Source: Microbispora rosea subsp. aerata (lineage in GTDB: Bacteria > Actinomycetota > Actinomycetes > Streptosporangiales > Streptosporangiaceae). Taken from it: a stretch of DNA of 64,000 nt. This document shows, piece after piece, positions 35,681-45,127 of this stretch (position 1 is its first letter; each line of letters begins with the position of its first letter). The notes below the pieces were generated by a model. The model was not told where the DNA came from. It saw only the letters and a list, made by a program, of their open reading frames with translations, and did not search any database. Position numbers and translations under genes: made by a program. Where the stretch lies: NCBI RefSeq assembly GCF_014647835.1, contig NZ_BMPY01000031.1:1-64000 (forward strand). The letters are read 5' to 3'.

Positions 35681-38544
35681 ATCCCTACTCAGATCCCACA
35701 GTCCGCGGGTGACCGAGATCTTGGGGCCACTCCGGCGCCCGAGCCCGACCCCTCACCCAGCCCGGGCGATCCCGACACCACGCCTCCCACCGTGCTCGGG
35801 ACCCTGCCGGATGCGAACGCGGTGGACGTCGACGTACGCAGCGAGATACGGGTGTCGTTCAGCGAGGCGGTGTCGGCCGCACAGATCACCCTCAGGGACG
35901 CCGAGGGCCAGCCCATCGCGGGGACCTCCACCATGGAGATCTCGGACACTGTGCTCGTTTTCCGGCCGAGCGCCTCCCTTCCCGTCGGCGAGCTGACGGC
36001 CGAGGTTTCCGGCGCGCAAGACGCCGCCGGGAACACCTTGTCGGAACCGTACACCTGGTCGTTCACGACTTCGACGGGGACGGCGTCACCTTCACCCTCA
36101 CCCACCCCTACCCCGACACCTACTCCCACCCCGACACCGAGCCCTGTCCCGGGGCTGGTGGCGGCCTATGGCATGAACGAGGGGTCGGGCACCGGGGTGG
36201 CCGATTCGTCCGGGCAGAACAACAACGGCACGGGCAGCAACATCAGCTGGGCGGACGGCAAGTACGGCAAGGCGGTGTCGTTCAACGGCTACTCCAGCTG
36301 GGTCACGGTCGGCCACGCCTCGTCGCTGCGCCTGTCCACCGGCATGACCGTCTCGGCCTGGGTGCGGCCCAGCACGGTGACGGACTACCGCAGCGTGGTC
36401 ATGAAGGAGCTGGCCTCGCTGTACGGCGCCTCCTACTCGCTGTACGCCTCCGACGGGCAGGGCCCGGCCGGGTACCTGACGACGACGGACGACGAGTGGG
36501 CGGAGTTCGGCCCCTCCACACCGCTGCCGGCCAATACCTGGAGCCACATCGCCGTGACCTACTACAACGGCACGACGGCCCGGTTGTTCGTCAACGGCAG
36601 CCAGGTGGCCTCCTACCCGCTGAGCGGCGGCATCGTGGACGACGGCGGCCCGCTGCGCATCGGCGGCAACGACCTGTGGGGCGAGCACTTCAAGGGCCTG
36701 ATCGACGAGGTCCGCGTCTACAACCGCGCCCAGACCCAAGCCGAGATCCAGGCCGACATGAAGGCGCCGCCGCCCCGGCCGGGGCGCAGGCACTGGCCGA
36801 GGCGAACCGGCAAGCCACGGCCGAGAACGCCCCCAGGGTCGAGAAGCTGGCGGTGGCAGACAGCCGGCCGGCGAAGGCAGCCGCCTCCACCGGCGACGCC
36901 GCGCCGTCCCTGGACATCTGGGTCTCGAACCCGCAGGACAGCGAGGCGAGAATCGAAGTCCAGGTCGCGAACAAACCCGGCAGGCGCTCGCCCGGACAGC
37001 GGCCGATCTGGTCCGGCGAGGCCACCGCGGAGCCCGGCGGCTCCTCCCGGATCACGCTCTCGATGCCCAAGGGCAAGCTCACGCCGGGATCGAAGGCGCG
37101 GTGGCGGGCGCGCACCGTCGCCGATGGCGTCGCGGGCGAATGGACGAGCTGGCAGGAGTTCACCGCAGGCGACCCGGTGTCCGGGAAGAAGACCGACGAT
37201 CGGGCGGATCGGCCGTCCACCACGGCGAATCAGCCGCTGCTCGCTCAGGCGGCCTCCAGGAAATTCCCATACAACCGCATGGCTCATGAAGAATGCCAGC
37301 AAGCGGTGGCCAATCCCAATCGGCCTGCGTACGAGATCGCCTGGGACAAGAACTTACGGGGCTTCAGGCATAAGAACTCGTACAACACCTGTTTCGCCAT
37401 GTGGGTGGGCGAGCGCGACGAAGACGACGACATCGACCGGGACATCGAGCTGTTCTCGGTCACCAAATGGGTCGCACGGGTCACCATCGTGTTCCACACC
37501 TATGTGGGCAAATACCGGAACACCCAGCCGAGGGACAAGGCCGGCTTCAGCCGGGCCACGAACAGCCGCCAGATCAGCGCCTGGATACGCGTCGACCGCG
37601 TCCAAATGATCGACGACGATTGGGAGGACCGAAAGTTCGCCATCTTCCTCGGCGAGAACGGCGACACGAACTGCAGCTCGACCTACCGGGACAGCAGCGG
37701 CGCGATCAAATCCGCCCGCTACGGCATCAGTGACACCGTGGCCAATTGGAGAAACGGCGGGGATCGAGAGATCCTTCTCGACGTTCCGGAAAACCCAAAC
37801 CACCTGGACAAGGCCGCGACCTGTAGCGTCAATCCGGCGATCCGATACGAGTACAATCCGGATCTAAGCGACAAACTCCGTTATTTCAGCCCGTTCTTCA
37901 GTGACCCGAAGCGGACTGTCGCGTTCATCTGCGACAGCGCACAATACATCACCGCCTACCAGGGTGGATGCGTCATCGGTTCGATCCGCCCGGTGTTCAT
38001 CCTCGACGGCAACGACCCCAAGGTGGACGAGAGCGCGGATCACTGGTACGCGGCGCTGTACCATCCCGACCTCACGTACCCGAGGAAGCTGTCCGGAAGT
38101 AAGGTCATTCCGGGCCGCCTCAACTGGAGCAACCTCGGCTGCACCGGGCCCGGCAACGTCACCTGTCTGCATCGGACCAGAAGCCAGAGTGTCATCGACC
38201 AAAACCGCAATGACTACGCCATTCCCACCTGCCGGATGCAGAAGAGTGGGTACAAGAGTCCCGACAGCTGCGACGAATTCCCCTTCGCGAGCACTATCCA
38301 GGGGGCGGCGCACCCGACGTTCGATTTCTCCACGAATATCATCAACGTGCGGGATAATTGCGCCTCCGGCTCCCGTACGCGAGTGTTCTACGACCGTCAT
38401 CGCGTCCGCGATAACATGGCCTTCTGGGTTGACGTGATTCGCCCCGGCAAGTCCATTCCGGAAAGCGGAGCCCCTGGTGTAGTGGTTCAGGAACTGCTAC
38501 CGGAAGAGCTGCCCATCGTCTGCGCACCGGAAGACATGGGCTGA
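35657..38544 (+). pseudogene. Broken multidomain secreted nuclease / polymorphic-toxin-like protein (Ig-like, LamG, NucA/NucB)
   Basis: Two frames together encode one modular protein. The first frame holds a bacterial Ig-like domain (about 35785-36075: TPPTVLGTLPDANAVDVDV ... TWSFTTS), a Thr/Pro-repeat linker (36085-36150) and a LamG/concanavalin-like domain (36160-36745: WADGKYGKAVSFNGYSSWVT, GLIDEVRVYNRAQT). In the C/G-run at 36764-36780 the reading frame moves by -1, and the second frame continues from AGAQALAEANRQ with a fibronectin-like segment and a C-terminal domain. That domain carries CDEFPFAST (38269-38295), the NucA/NucB nuclease signature. No signal peptide or ribosome-binding site is present at the 5' end. 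The last third is visibly richer in A/T and contains a TTA codon (37354). It is followed by a DUF6461 gene. A sequencing error at the G/C run cannot be excluded. Confidence 0.72.
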
Positions 38545-38618
38545 CCGTCACGGCGGGTGGGACGGACAGCGTGCCGTCCCACCCGGTTCCAGGTCTGAGC
38601 TGAACGAGAGGCTTCGGG

Positions 38619-39731
38619 ATGAGTGGACTCGCAGGCCACTACACAGACGCGCACACCTACCTGCCGGAGGCCGGGTGCATCACCTGGGTCCGCGACGGCG
38701 ATTTCGAGGAGGTCGTCCGCCGGATCGGCGGCGACCCCGGCATGGCCTACCCGGCGACCTTCGACGAGGTGGACGCCCGGAACTGGGACCTGATCGACGA
38801 AGAAGACCAGGAGATCGTTCTGGCGTCCCGGCACGGTGAGTGGACCGTCTTCCTGCGGTCGTCCCGCGGAGGTGGAGCCGCGTCGGCGAAATCCCTGTCC
38901 GCGGGCGGGGAAGCGCTGTCGTTCGCATGGACCGCCGACGGCGTCATGCTTGTCACCTACGCGAGGGACGGGCAGGTGGTCGCGATGTTCGACCCCGCCG
39001 ACCTGAACACGATGAACCCGGAGAGCGGGCGTGAATGGCTCGCCGCCGTGTTCCCCGCCCCGGAGCGGTGGCCGGAGAACAGGCGGGCGTCGGTGCTGGC
39101 TCTGGGTGAGGAGCTGTCCGGTGTCCGGTTGGACCGGGAATGGCGCCACGGCCGGCACCTGGCGATCCCCCTGGGCGGCGCCACCCCTCCCGCACCGCGC
39201 GAACCCGAGCCCTTCCGTCTGGAGGATTGGGAAGAGCCGTACGCCCTCCGGGACCCTCGAGTGACGACGATCATGAATGATCCGTCACCCGAGCGGTACG
39301 ACGACGTCATTCACCTGTCGATCGAGATCGCTCTCGGATACGCCACGCCGGGAAGCGAACTGGAACGGGAAGCCCTCCGGGTCATCGCTTCCGGAGTCCG
39401 CGACGAGCGTTCCGAACGGATCCGCGCGGACCTGCGGGTGGCCATGGACCAGGCCGTCGAGAGGCGGCAGGAGCTCGAGAAATCGTGGCCCGATCCGGGC
39501 GTGGACTTCGCGGCGTACCTCGAGTGCGCGCGGCACCCGGACATCGTCCGGGAGAACAAGGCCGCGGCCCTGCTGCACGTCCTGCATCAGGCGCTGGACC
39601 CGGACCGGGCGGAGGCCGCGAGGCGTACGCCGGAAGAGCTGAGTGGTCTGGAGCTCGACATCGACGACAACGTCATGAAGAACGTGCTGAGCCGCCTCGC
39701 CTTCTGGATCGCGCACGGCGTGAATCCCTAG
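38619..39731 (+). CDS. DUF6461-like protein, possible immunity partner of the upstream nuclease
   Basis: A 370-residue cytoplasmic protein. The N-terminal about 180 residues (YLPEAGCITWVRDGDFEEVV, FAWTADGVMLVTYARDGQVV) resemble the DUF6461 domain common in actinomycetes. The C-terminal half is helical and Arg/Glu-rich (DDVIHLSIEIALGYATPGSE, AAALLHVLHQALDPDRAEAA). There are no signal or membrane segments. The ATG at 38619 follows GAGAGG and starts 74 bp after the nuclease frame on the same strand. A hairpin terminator follows the stop. The toxin-then-immunity arrangement suggests, but does not show, an immunity role; a separate, unknown function is equally possible. Confidence 0.65.
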   Translation: MSGLAGHYTDAHTYLPEAGCITWVRDGDFEEVVRRIGGDPGMAYPATFDEVDARNWDLIDEEDQEIVLASRHGEWTVFLRSSRGGGAASAKSLSAGGEALSFAWTADGVMLVTYARDGQVVAMFDPADLNTMNPESGREWLAAVFPAPERWPENRRASVLALGEELSGVRLDREWRHGRHLAIPLGGATPPAPREPEPFRLEDWEEPYALRDPRVTTIMNDPSPERYDDVIHLSIEIALGYATPGSELEREALRVIASGVRDERSERIRADLRVAMDQAVERRQELEKSWPDPGVDFAAYLECARHPDIVRENKAAALLHVLHQALDPDRAEAARRTPEELSGLELDIDDNVMKNVLSRLAFWIAHGVNP

Positions 39732-39741
39732 ACCCGGTCCA

Positions 39742-39777
39742 TCCTGGTCCGGCGCCCTGAGCTACGCCGGACCAGGA
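39742..39777. terminator. Bidirectional terminator between the DUF6461 and ACT-GNAT genes
   Basis: TCCTGGTCCGGCG (39742-39754) and CGCCGGACCAGGA (39765-39777) form a perfect 13-bp stem with a 10-base loop. It lies in the 64-bp gap between two convergent genes. Confidence 0.75.
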
Positions 39778-39795
39778 GGACCACCCGTGAAGGCG

Positions 39796-40872
39796 TCAGC
39801 TCGGGGATGCCGTCGCCATCACGCCCACGGCGATCCGCGCCTCCACCACACCGGGATCCTCGGTGGGGGTGAGCGTCGCGCCGAGGGAGCTCAGCAGCCT
39901 GCGCATGCGCGTGTTGTCGTACAGGAGGTTCGCCCGCACCTCGGCGAACCCGAGGTCCCTGGCCTGGGCGAGGAGCATCCGGGCCAGGTGGGTGCCGAGC
40001 CCGCGGCCCTGCCAGCGGTCCTCCACGAGGAAGGCCATCTCCGCGATGCCGGGGTCCGCGGTGAACATGAGCGTCGCGATCGCGACAACCTGCCCATCGT
40101 GACCGGCGACGAGCGACTGCCCCCGGGCGCGGTCGCACAGCCGGTCGAACATGCGCGGCGGCAGGGTGGGGTTGGCGGTGAAGTAGCGGAACCTGCGCGT
40201 CTCGGGCGAGCAGCGCTCGTGCAGGTCGCGCAGCGCCTCGCGGTAGAGCGGAGTCAGCGGCTTGACCTGCACCTCGGCGCCGTCGGCGAGCCGCACCGGC
40301 CCCTCTGCCGCGGACGGTTCCGCCGGCGGCTGCGCCAGCCTCACCATCGCGGCGGCGCGGGCCGCCTCGGTCAGGGTGAACGGGAGCCCGGAGCGGCGCA
40401 GCCGGATCGACCGCCGCGGCGCCACGGGCACCACGAGCAGGGTCGGGTCGGGCAGTTCCGGGGTCTCTCCCTCGTCCCGCTCGGCGTCCTCGCCGCGCCC
40501 CCGCGCGCCGGCCGAGCCGTACACCCAGCGGGCGTCGTCGGCGCGCAGCAGCTCGGCCAGGATCTCCGGCAGGCGCCAGGGAGCCGAGCGCAGCCGGGCG
40601 GCGAGCAGCAGCGTGCGCGTCGGCTCGTCGGTCAGCTCGTGGGCGGTGGCGGGCACGATCCGCACCCGCCGGCCCCCGGCGGCCTCCAGCGCCTCGCGCA
40701 CGGTCTCGGGGGAGGCGGGGATGTCCGTGATGAACTCGTCGACCGTGCCGTCCGTGTCGGGCTGCACCGAAAGGCCCAGGATGTTGCCGCCCTTGTCGGC
40801 CAGGGCGGTCGCCAGCGACGCCAGCCGCCCGGGCCGCTCGTCCACGGTCGTACGAATCCGGAAGAATCCCAT
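39796..40872 (-). CDS. ACT-domain plus GNAT N-acetyltransferase fusion
   Basis: A 358-residue protein. Residues 1-75 are an ACT regulatory domain (FFRIRTTVDERPGRLASLAT, GNILGLSVQPD). Residues about 195-345 are a GNAT domain with the acetyl-CoA loop DRWQGRGLGTHLARML and the NTRMRRLLSSLGA motif. ACT domains usually sense amino acids, so this is probably an amino-acid-controlled acetyltransferase; actinobacterial lysine acetyltransferases with this layout are known. The ATG at 40872 follows GGAGGGAG. It is divergent from the FAD oxidoreductase gene. Confidence 0.88.
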   Translation of the reverse strand: MGFFRIRTTVDERPGRLASLATALADKGGNILGLSVQPDTDGTVDEFITDIPASPETVREALEAAGGRRVRIVPATAHELTDEPTRTLLLAARLRSAPWRLPEILAELLRADDARWVYGSAGARGRGEDAERDEGETPELPDPTLLVVPVAPRRSIRLRRSGLPFTLTEAARAAAMVRLAQPPAEPSAAEGPVRLADGAEVQVKPLTPLYREALRDLHERCSPETRRFRYFTANPTLPPRMFDRLCDRARGQSLVAGHDGQVVAIATLMFTADPGIAEMAFLVEDRWQGRGLGTHLARMLLAQARDLGFAEVRANLLYDNTRMRRLLSSLGATLTPTEDPGVVEARIAVGVMATASPS

Positions 40873-41068
40873 CGCTACCCGCTCCCTCCGTCGCGCTGGT
40901 CTACAGCGTGACGGAGCGCTGTTACACGATTGCTACGCAGCGGTGAGCCGATCGTTTCCTATCGGTATGTCGCGTTACGACTGCGATTATCCACATATGT
41001 CCCGTCGGATCTCCACGACATCCGTCGCCGGATGGCGGGACGAGAACGGATATAGCAGGATGTGCACC

Positions 41069-42466
41069 ATGAGCGCCCCGCTGTCCCCCGGTTTCGTCAA
41101 CGGTGAGGTGTCGTTCTGGTACCGGGCGCTTGGGGTGCCCGCGCCGGAAGAGCGGCTCGACGGCGACCTGCGGGCCGACGTGGCCGTGGTCGGCGCGGGC
41201 TACACGGGACTGTGGACCGCCTACTACCTGAAGAAGGCCGACCCGTCGCTGCGGGTCGTCGTGCTGGAGAAGGAGTTCGCCGGGTTCGGCGCGTCGGGGC
41301 GCAACGGCGGCTGGCTGACCGGCGCCCTGGCCGGTACGCCCGGCCGGTACGCGAAGACTCACGGCCGGGACGCGGCCCGGCGGCTGCAGCGCGCGATGTT
41401 CGAGGCCGTCGACGAGGTCATCCGCGTCGCCCGCGTGGAGGGCATCGACGCCGACATCGTGAAGGGCGGCCTGCTCACGGTGGCCCGCGGCCCGGCCCAG
41501 GCGCTGCGGCTGCGCGAGGAGCTGACGGGCCAGCGCGAGTGGGGCTGGGACCACGACGACGTCCGGCTGCTGACGACCGGCGAGATGAACGACCGCCTAC
41601 GGGTGGCGGGCGCCACCGCGGCCACCTGGAGCCCGCACTGCGCCAGGATCCAGCCGGCCAAGCTCGTTCGCGGCCTGGCGCGGGCCGTACGGAACCTGGG
41701 CGTGGAGATCTACGAGGACACGCCCGTCACCGAGATCGCGCCGGGCCGGGCGGTCACGCCGTACGGGACGGTGCGGGCCGGCCACGTGCTGCGCTGCACC
41801 GAGGGGTTCACCGCCACCATCGCCGGCCACCGTCGCGACTGGCTGCCGATGAACAGCTCCATGATCGTCACCGAGCCGCTGCCGGAGAAGGTCTGGGCGG
41901 AGCTCGGCTGGCAGGGCCGCGAACTGCTCGGCGACATGGCGCACTACTACATGTACGCCCAGCGGACGGCCGACGACCGCATCGCCTTCGGCGGGCGCGG
42001 CAAGCCCTACCTGTACGGGTCGCGGATCGACGATCGAGGGCACACGCACACCTGGACCGTGGACGCCCTGTGGGACCTGCTGGTGACGTTCTTCCCCGCC
42101 GTCGCCGGGTCGCGGGTGGAGCACGCCTGGTCGGGCGTGCTCGGCGTGCCGCGCGACTGGTGCTCGGCCGTCCACCTGGACCCCGCGACCGGCCTCGGCT
42201 GGGCGGGCGGCTACACGGGCCACGGCGTCACCACCACCAACCTCGCCGGGCGCACGCTGCGGGATCTGGTGCTGCGCCGCGACACCGACCTGATCCGGAT
42301 GCCGTGGGTAGACCGGCGGGTGCGGCCCTGGGAGCCCGAGCCGCTGCGCTGGCTCGGCGTCCACTCGATGTACCGTCTCTACCGCCTGGCCGACGCCCGC
42401 GAGAGCAGGGGCATGGCCAGGACGTCCGTGCTGGCCAGGATCGCCGACAAGATCACCGGCCACTGA
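41069..42466 (+). CDS. FAD-dependent oxidoreductase (DAO family)
   Basis: A 465-residue flavoenzyme. The FAD-binding motif VVGAGYTGLWTAYYL is at about 34-48, followed by VVVLEKEFAGFGASGRNGGW, typical of gamma-glutamylputrescine-oxidase-like and other amine/amino-acid oxidases. The C-terminal block GLGWAGGYTGHGVTTTNLAG closes the FAD site. It has no signal peptide. The ATG at 41069 follows AGGATG; an in-frame ATG three codons upstream is possible. The amidohydrolase gene follows 130 bp downstream, hinting at a shared amine or amide catabolic role, which is inference. Confidence 0.9.
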   Translation: MSAPLSPGFVNGEVSFWYRALGVPAPEERLDGDLRADVAVVGAGYTGLWTAYYLKKADPSLRVVVLEKEFAGFGASGRNGGWLTGALAGTPGRYAKTHGRDAARRLQRAMFEAVDEVIRVARVEGIDADIVKGGLLTVARGPAQALRLREELTGQREWGWDHDDVRLLTTGEMNDRLRVAGATAATWSPHCARIQPAKLVRGLARAVRNLGVEIYEDTPVTEIAPGRAVTPYGTVRAGHVLRCTEGFTATIAGHRRDWLPMNSSMIVTEPLPEKVWAELGWQGRELLGDMAHYYMYAQRTADDRIAFGGRGKPYLYGSRIDDRGHTHTWTVDALWDLLVTFFPAVAGSRVEHAWSGVLGVPRDWCSAVHLDPATGLGWAGGYTGHGVTTTNLAGRTLRDLVLRRDTDLIRMPWVDRRVRPWEPEPLRWLGVHSMYRLYRLADARESRGMARTSVLARIADKITGH

Positions 42467-42596
42467 CCCCCAGCCGGCCCGCACCGGCGTGCACAGGCGC
42501 GCCCTCCGCCCCGCCCGCCCGGGCGTATCGTGCTACTGCCCGTCCCCCGGCCGTTCACCGGAAAGGCCGTTCACCAGAAAGAAGGACACGACACCC

Positions 42597-44204
42597 TTGA
42601 GCTCCACCATCCTGTTCCGCGGCGGCCGCGTCTTCGTCCCCGGCGGCTTCGCCGAGGCGGTCCTGGTCCGCGACGGCGTCATCGCCGCCGTCGGCGCCGA
42701 GGCCGACCTCGTACGGCTGGCGCCCGGCGCCGAGCCGGTGGACCTTCGCGGCGGCCTGCTCACGCCGGGGTTCACCGACGCCCACATCCACCCCGTGCAG
42801 GCCGGGATGGAGCGGGCCAAGTGCGACCTCGCCGAGGTGTACGGCCTCGACGCCTACATCGAGAAGATCGCCGCGTACGCCGCGAACAACCCGGGCAAGG
42901 AGTGGATCGACGGCGGCGGCTGGGACATGTCGGCCTTCCCCGGCGGCCTCCCCCACCGGTCCCAGCTCGACTTCCTCGACCGCCCGGCGTACTTCGTGCA
43001 GCGCGACCACCACGCCGCCTGGGTCAACACCCGGGCGCTGGAGCTGGCCGGGATCACGAAGGACACCCCCGACCCCGCCGACGGCCGCATCGAGCGCGAC
43101 CCGGACGGCGCGCCGAGCGGCGTGCTGCACGAGGGCGCGATGGACCTGGTCGGCCTGCTCACCCCGCGCCCGACCCCGGCCGACGTCGACGCCGCCCTGA
43201 TGGACGCGCAGGCCCACCTGTTCTCGCTCGGCGTCACCGGCTGGCAGGACGCCATCGTCGGGTCGTACGCCGGGTCGGACGACCAGCTGCCCGCCTACGT
43301 GTCCGCCGCATCCTCGGGGCGGCTGAAGGCGCGCGTGGTCGGCGCGCTGTGGTGGGATCGCACCCGCGGCGCCGAGCAGATCCCCGATCTGGTCGAGCGG
43401 CGGGCGATGGCCGAGGGCCTGGACCGGTTCCGGGCGACCTCCGTCAAGATCATGCAGGACGGCATCCCGGAGAACTTCACCGCCGCCGTCATCGAGCCCT
43501 ACTGCCGCTGCGGCGGCACCGGCCTGTCGTACGTCGACCCGGCGCTGCTCGGCGGATACGTCAAGGAGCTCGACGCGCTGGGCTTCCAGGTGCACTTCCA
43601 CGCGATCGGCGAGCGGGCGGTGCGCGAGGCGCTCGACGCGCTGACCGGCACCGACCCCGCCAACCGGCACCACATCGCGCACCTGCAGATCATCACGCCG
43701 CAGGACGTGCCGCGCTTCGCCGCGCTCGGGGTGACGGCCAACCTGCAGGCGCTGTGGGCCACCCACCACCTGCAGATGGACGAGCTGTGCATCCCCTACC
43801 TCGGCGAGGAGCGCGCCTCCTGGCAGTATCCCTTCGCCGACCTCGTACGGCACGGCACCCGCCTGGCCGCAGGCTCGGACTGGCCGGTCTCCCCGGCCAA
43901 CCCGCTGCAGGCCATGCACGTGGCGGTCAACCGCACCGAGCCGGGCGGTTCGGTCCACGCGTCGTACCCCACGGCCCAGACCCCGTTCCTGCCCGAGCAG
44001 AGCATCGACCTTCGGACGATCATGACGGCCTACACCGAGGGCTCGGCCTGGATCAACCGCTCCCCCGCCGGGGTGATCGAGGAGGGCCGCCCGGCCGACC
44101 TCGTCGTGCTCGACCGCGACCCCTTCGCCCTCGACCCGAAGGACATCTGGACGACCAAGGTCGTCATGACCTTCCTGGACGGCGAGCCGGTGTACGGCGG
44201 CTGA
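42597..44204 (+). CDS. Amidohydrolase family 3 (YtcJ-like) metal-dependent hydrolase
   Basis: A 535-residue TIM-barrel hydrolase. Metal ligands are visible in TDAHIHPVQAGM (HxH), HFHAIGERAV, HHIAHLQ and the catalytic Asp in GSDWPVSPANPLQAM. The small beta-sandwich is split between the N-terminus (ILFRGGRVFVPGGF) and C-terminus (GRPADLVVLDRDPFAL). The TTG start at 42597 is chosen because homology begins directly after it and AAGGA lies upstream. The substrate is unknown; family members hydrolyse amides or cyclic ureas. Two terminators follow. Confidence 0.9.
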   Translation: MSSTILFRGGRVFVPGGFAEAVLVRDGVIAAVGAEADLVRLAPGAEPVDLRGGLLTPGFTDAHIHPVQAGMERAKCDLAEVYGLDAYIEKIAAYAANNPGKEWIDGGGWDMSAFPGGLPHRSQLDFLDRPAYFVQRDHHAAWVNTRALELAGITKDTPDPADGRIERDPDGAPSGVLHEGAMDLVGLLTPRPTPADVDAALMDAQAHLFSLGVTGWQDAIVGSYAGSDDQLPAYVSAASSGRLKARVVGALWWDRTRGAEQIPDLVERRAMAEGLDRFRATSVKIMQDGIPENFTAAVIEPYCRCGGTGLSYVDPALLGGYVKELDALGFQVHFHAIGERAVREALDALTGTDPANRHHIAHLQIITPQDVPRFAALGVTANLQALWATHHLQMDELCIPYLGEERASWQYPFADLVRHGTRLAAGSDWPVSPANPLQAMHVAVNRTEPGGSVHASYPTAQTPFLPEQSIDLRTIMTAYTEGSAWINRSPAGVIEEGRPADLVVLDRDPFALDPKDIWTTKVVMTFLDGEPVYGG

Positions 44205-44209
44205 CCGGG

Positions 44210-44248
44210 ACGAGCGGGCCGGCCCGGAACCACAGCCGGCCCGCTCGT
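44210..44248 (+). terminator. Terminator of the amidohydrolase gene
   Basis: ACGAGCGGGCCGGC (44210-44223) pairs perfectly with GCCGGCCCGCTCGT (44235-44248), followed by TCACG. It begins six bases after the amidohydrolase stop. Confidence 0.8.
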
Positions 44249-44283
44249 TCACGCGCGTCGCCGCGGCCGTGCGGACACGTGAA

Positions 44284-44314
44284 AGGCCCTCCCCGCCGGC
44301 GGCGGGAAGGGCCT
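44284..44314 (-). terminator. Terminator of the rbpA transcript
   Basis: Read on the minus strand, AGGCCCTTCCCGCC and GGCGGGGAGGGCCT form a stem with one mismatch, followed by TTTC. It lies about 35 bp after the rbpA stop. Confidence 0.75.
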
Positions 44315-44350
44315 GCACTGCTGTCCGGATCGGCGAACCGGTCGTCCGAA

Positions 44351-44698
44351 TCAGTAGATCGGGCGGGAGGAGGAACGCAGCCGCTCCAGCGCCTCGGCGA
44401 GGATCTGCTGGCCGTCCTTGTCGCTGCGACGCTCCTTCACGTACGCGAGGTGCGTCTTGTACGGCTCGTTCTTCGGCGGAGCAGGCGGGTTCGACTTGTC
44501 CTGCCCGGCCGGCAGTCCGCATCGCGGGCAGTCCCAGAGCTCGGGCACGGGCGCGTCACTGGCGAAGCTTGGGCGCGTCTCGTGCAAGTTCGCGCACCAG
44601 AACGAGACCCGCACACGGGGGGCGGCCTCGCCGCGTTCGGCCTCTCCCATGGGGCCGGCGCCAACTCGGCTGCCACGGATCGCGTTGCCACTACCCAC
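44351..44698 (-). CDS. rbpA: RNA polymerase-binding protein RbpA
   Basis: A 115-residue actinobacterial transcription factor that binds RNA polymerase and the principal sigma factor and stabilises the open complex. The N-terminal GNAIRGSRVGAGPMGEAERG, the core FWCANLHETRPSFA ... WDCPRCG with paired cysteines, and the sigma-interaction domain PYKTHLAYVKERRSDKDGQQ in part are almost invariant in the family. The GTG start at 44698 follows AAGGAG. It lies downstream of secG on the same strand across 75 bp. Confidence 0.97.
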   Translation of the reverse strand: MGSGNAIRGSRVGAGPMGEAERGEAAPRVRVSFWCANLHETRPSFASDAPVPELWDCPRCGLPAGQDKSNPPAPPKNEPYKTHLAYVKERRSDKDGQQILAEALERLRSSSRPIY

Positions 44699-44773
44699 CG
44701 ATGAACTCCTTGCTCGATCGCCCCGCGGACGGGGGGAGGTGAATCTCAGTCACGCGTGGCCGGAGGCCGTCTG

Positions 44774-45004
44774 CTACGGCTTGAGCAGCAGGCCCAGCGC
44801 GACGATGCAGACGAACCAGATGATGCCGGTGATGATGGTGAGGCGGTCCAGGTTGCGCTCGACCACCGACGAACCACCGAAGGAGGACGAGAAGCCGCCT
44901 CCGAACAGGTCGGACAGGCCGCCGCCCTTGCCCTTGTGGAGCAGGACGAGCAGCACCATCAGAGCGCTCGACAGGATGAGGGCGATGGAGATTCCGATTG
45001 TCAC
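44774..45004 (-). CDS. secG: Preprotein translocase subunit SecG
   Basis: A 76-residue inner-membrane protein with two transmembrane helices (ALILSSALMVLLVLLHKG and LTIITGIIWFVCIVALGLLL) joined by the Gly/Ser-rich GGGLSDLFGGGFSSSFGGSS loop, the typical SecG plan. It supports SecYEG-dependent export. The GTG start at 45004 follows GGAACAGG at a usable distance; an upstream in-frame start would add a non-conserved Arg-rich leader. It lies 123 bp after tpiA, an arrangement common in actinomycetes. Confidence 0.95.
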   Translation of the reverse strand: MTIGISIALILSSALMVLLVLLHKGKGGGLSDLFGGGFSSSFGGSSVVERNLDRLTIITGIIWFVCIVALGLLLKP

Positions 45005-45090
45005 CGTAGACCTGTTCCTTGTCCGGGCGTGCACGACGCGGTGTGCACGATGCCAGCGGCGTGACGATTCAATTGTGCTCTTCGAGGGTA

Positions 45091-45108
45091 CGACTTGATG
45101 TCAAGTCG
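45091..45108. promoter_or_regulatory. Perfect 18-bp palindrome upstream of secG
   Basis: CGACTTGATGTCAAGTCG is a perfect inverted repeat of 8-bp arms around TG. On the minus strand it includes the exact -35 hexamer TTGACA. No -10 hexamer at ideal spacing is evident. It may be a secG promoter element, an operator or a small hairpin after tpiA. Confidence 0.4.
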
Positions 45109-45127
45109 CACCCCCCAAACGGCTCAG

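Noticed and set aside
36764-36780. Programmed -1 ribosomal frameshift joining the two halves of the nuclease protein
   Set aside because: There is no X-XXY-YYZ slippery heptamer and no obvious downstream pseudoknot. The missing 5' end also points to gene decay. An indel or sequencing error is simpler.
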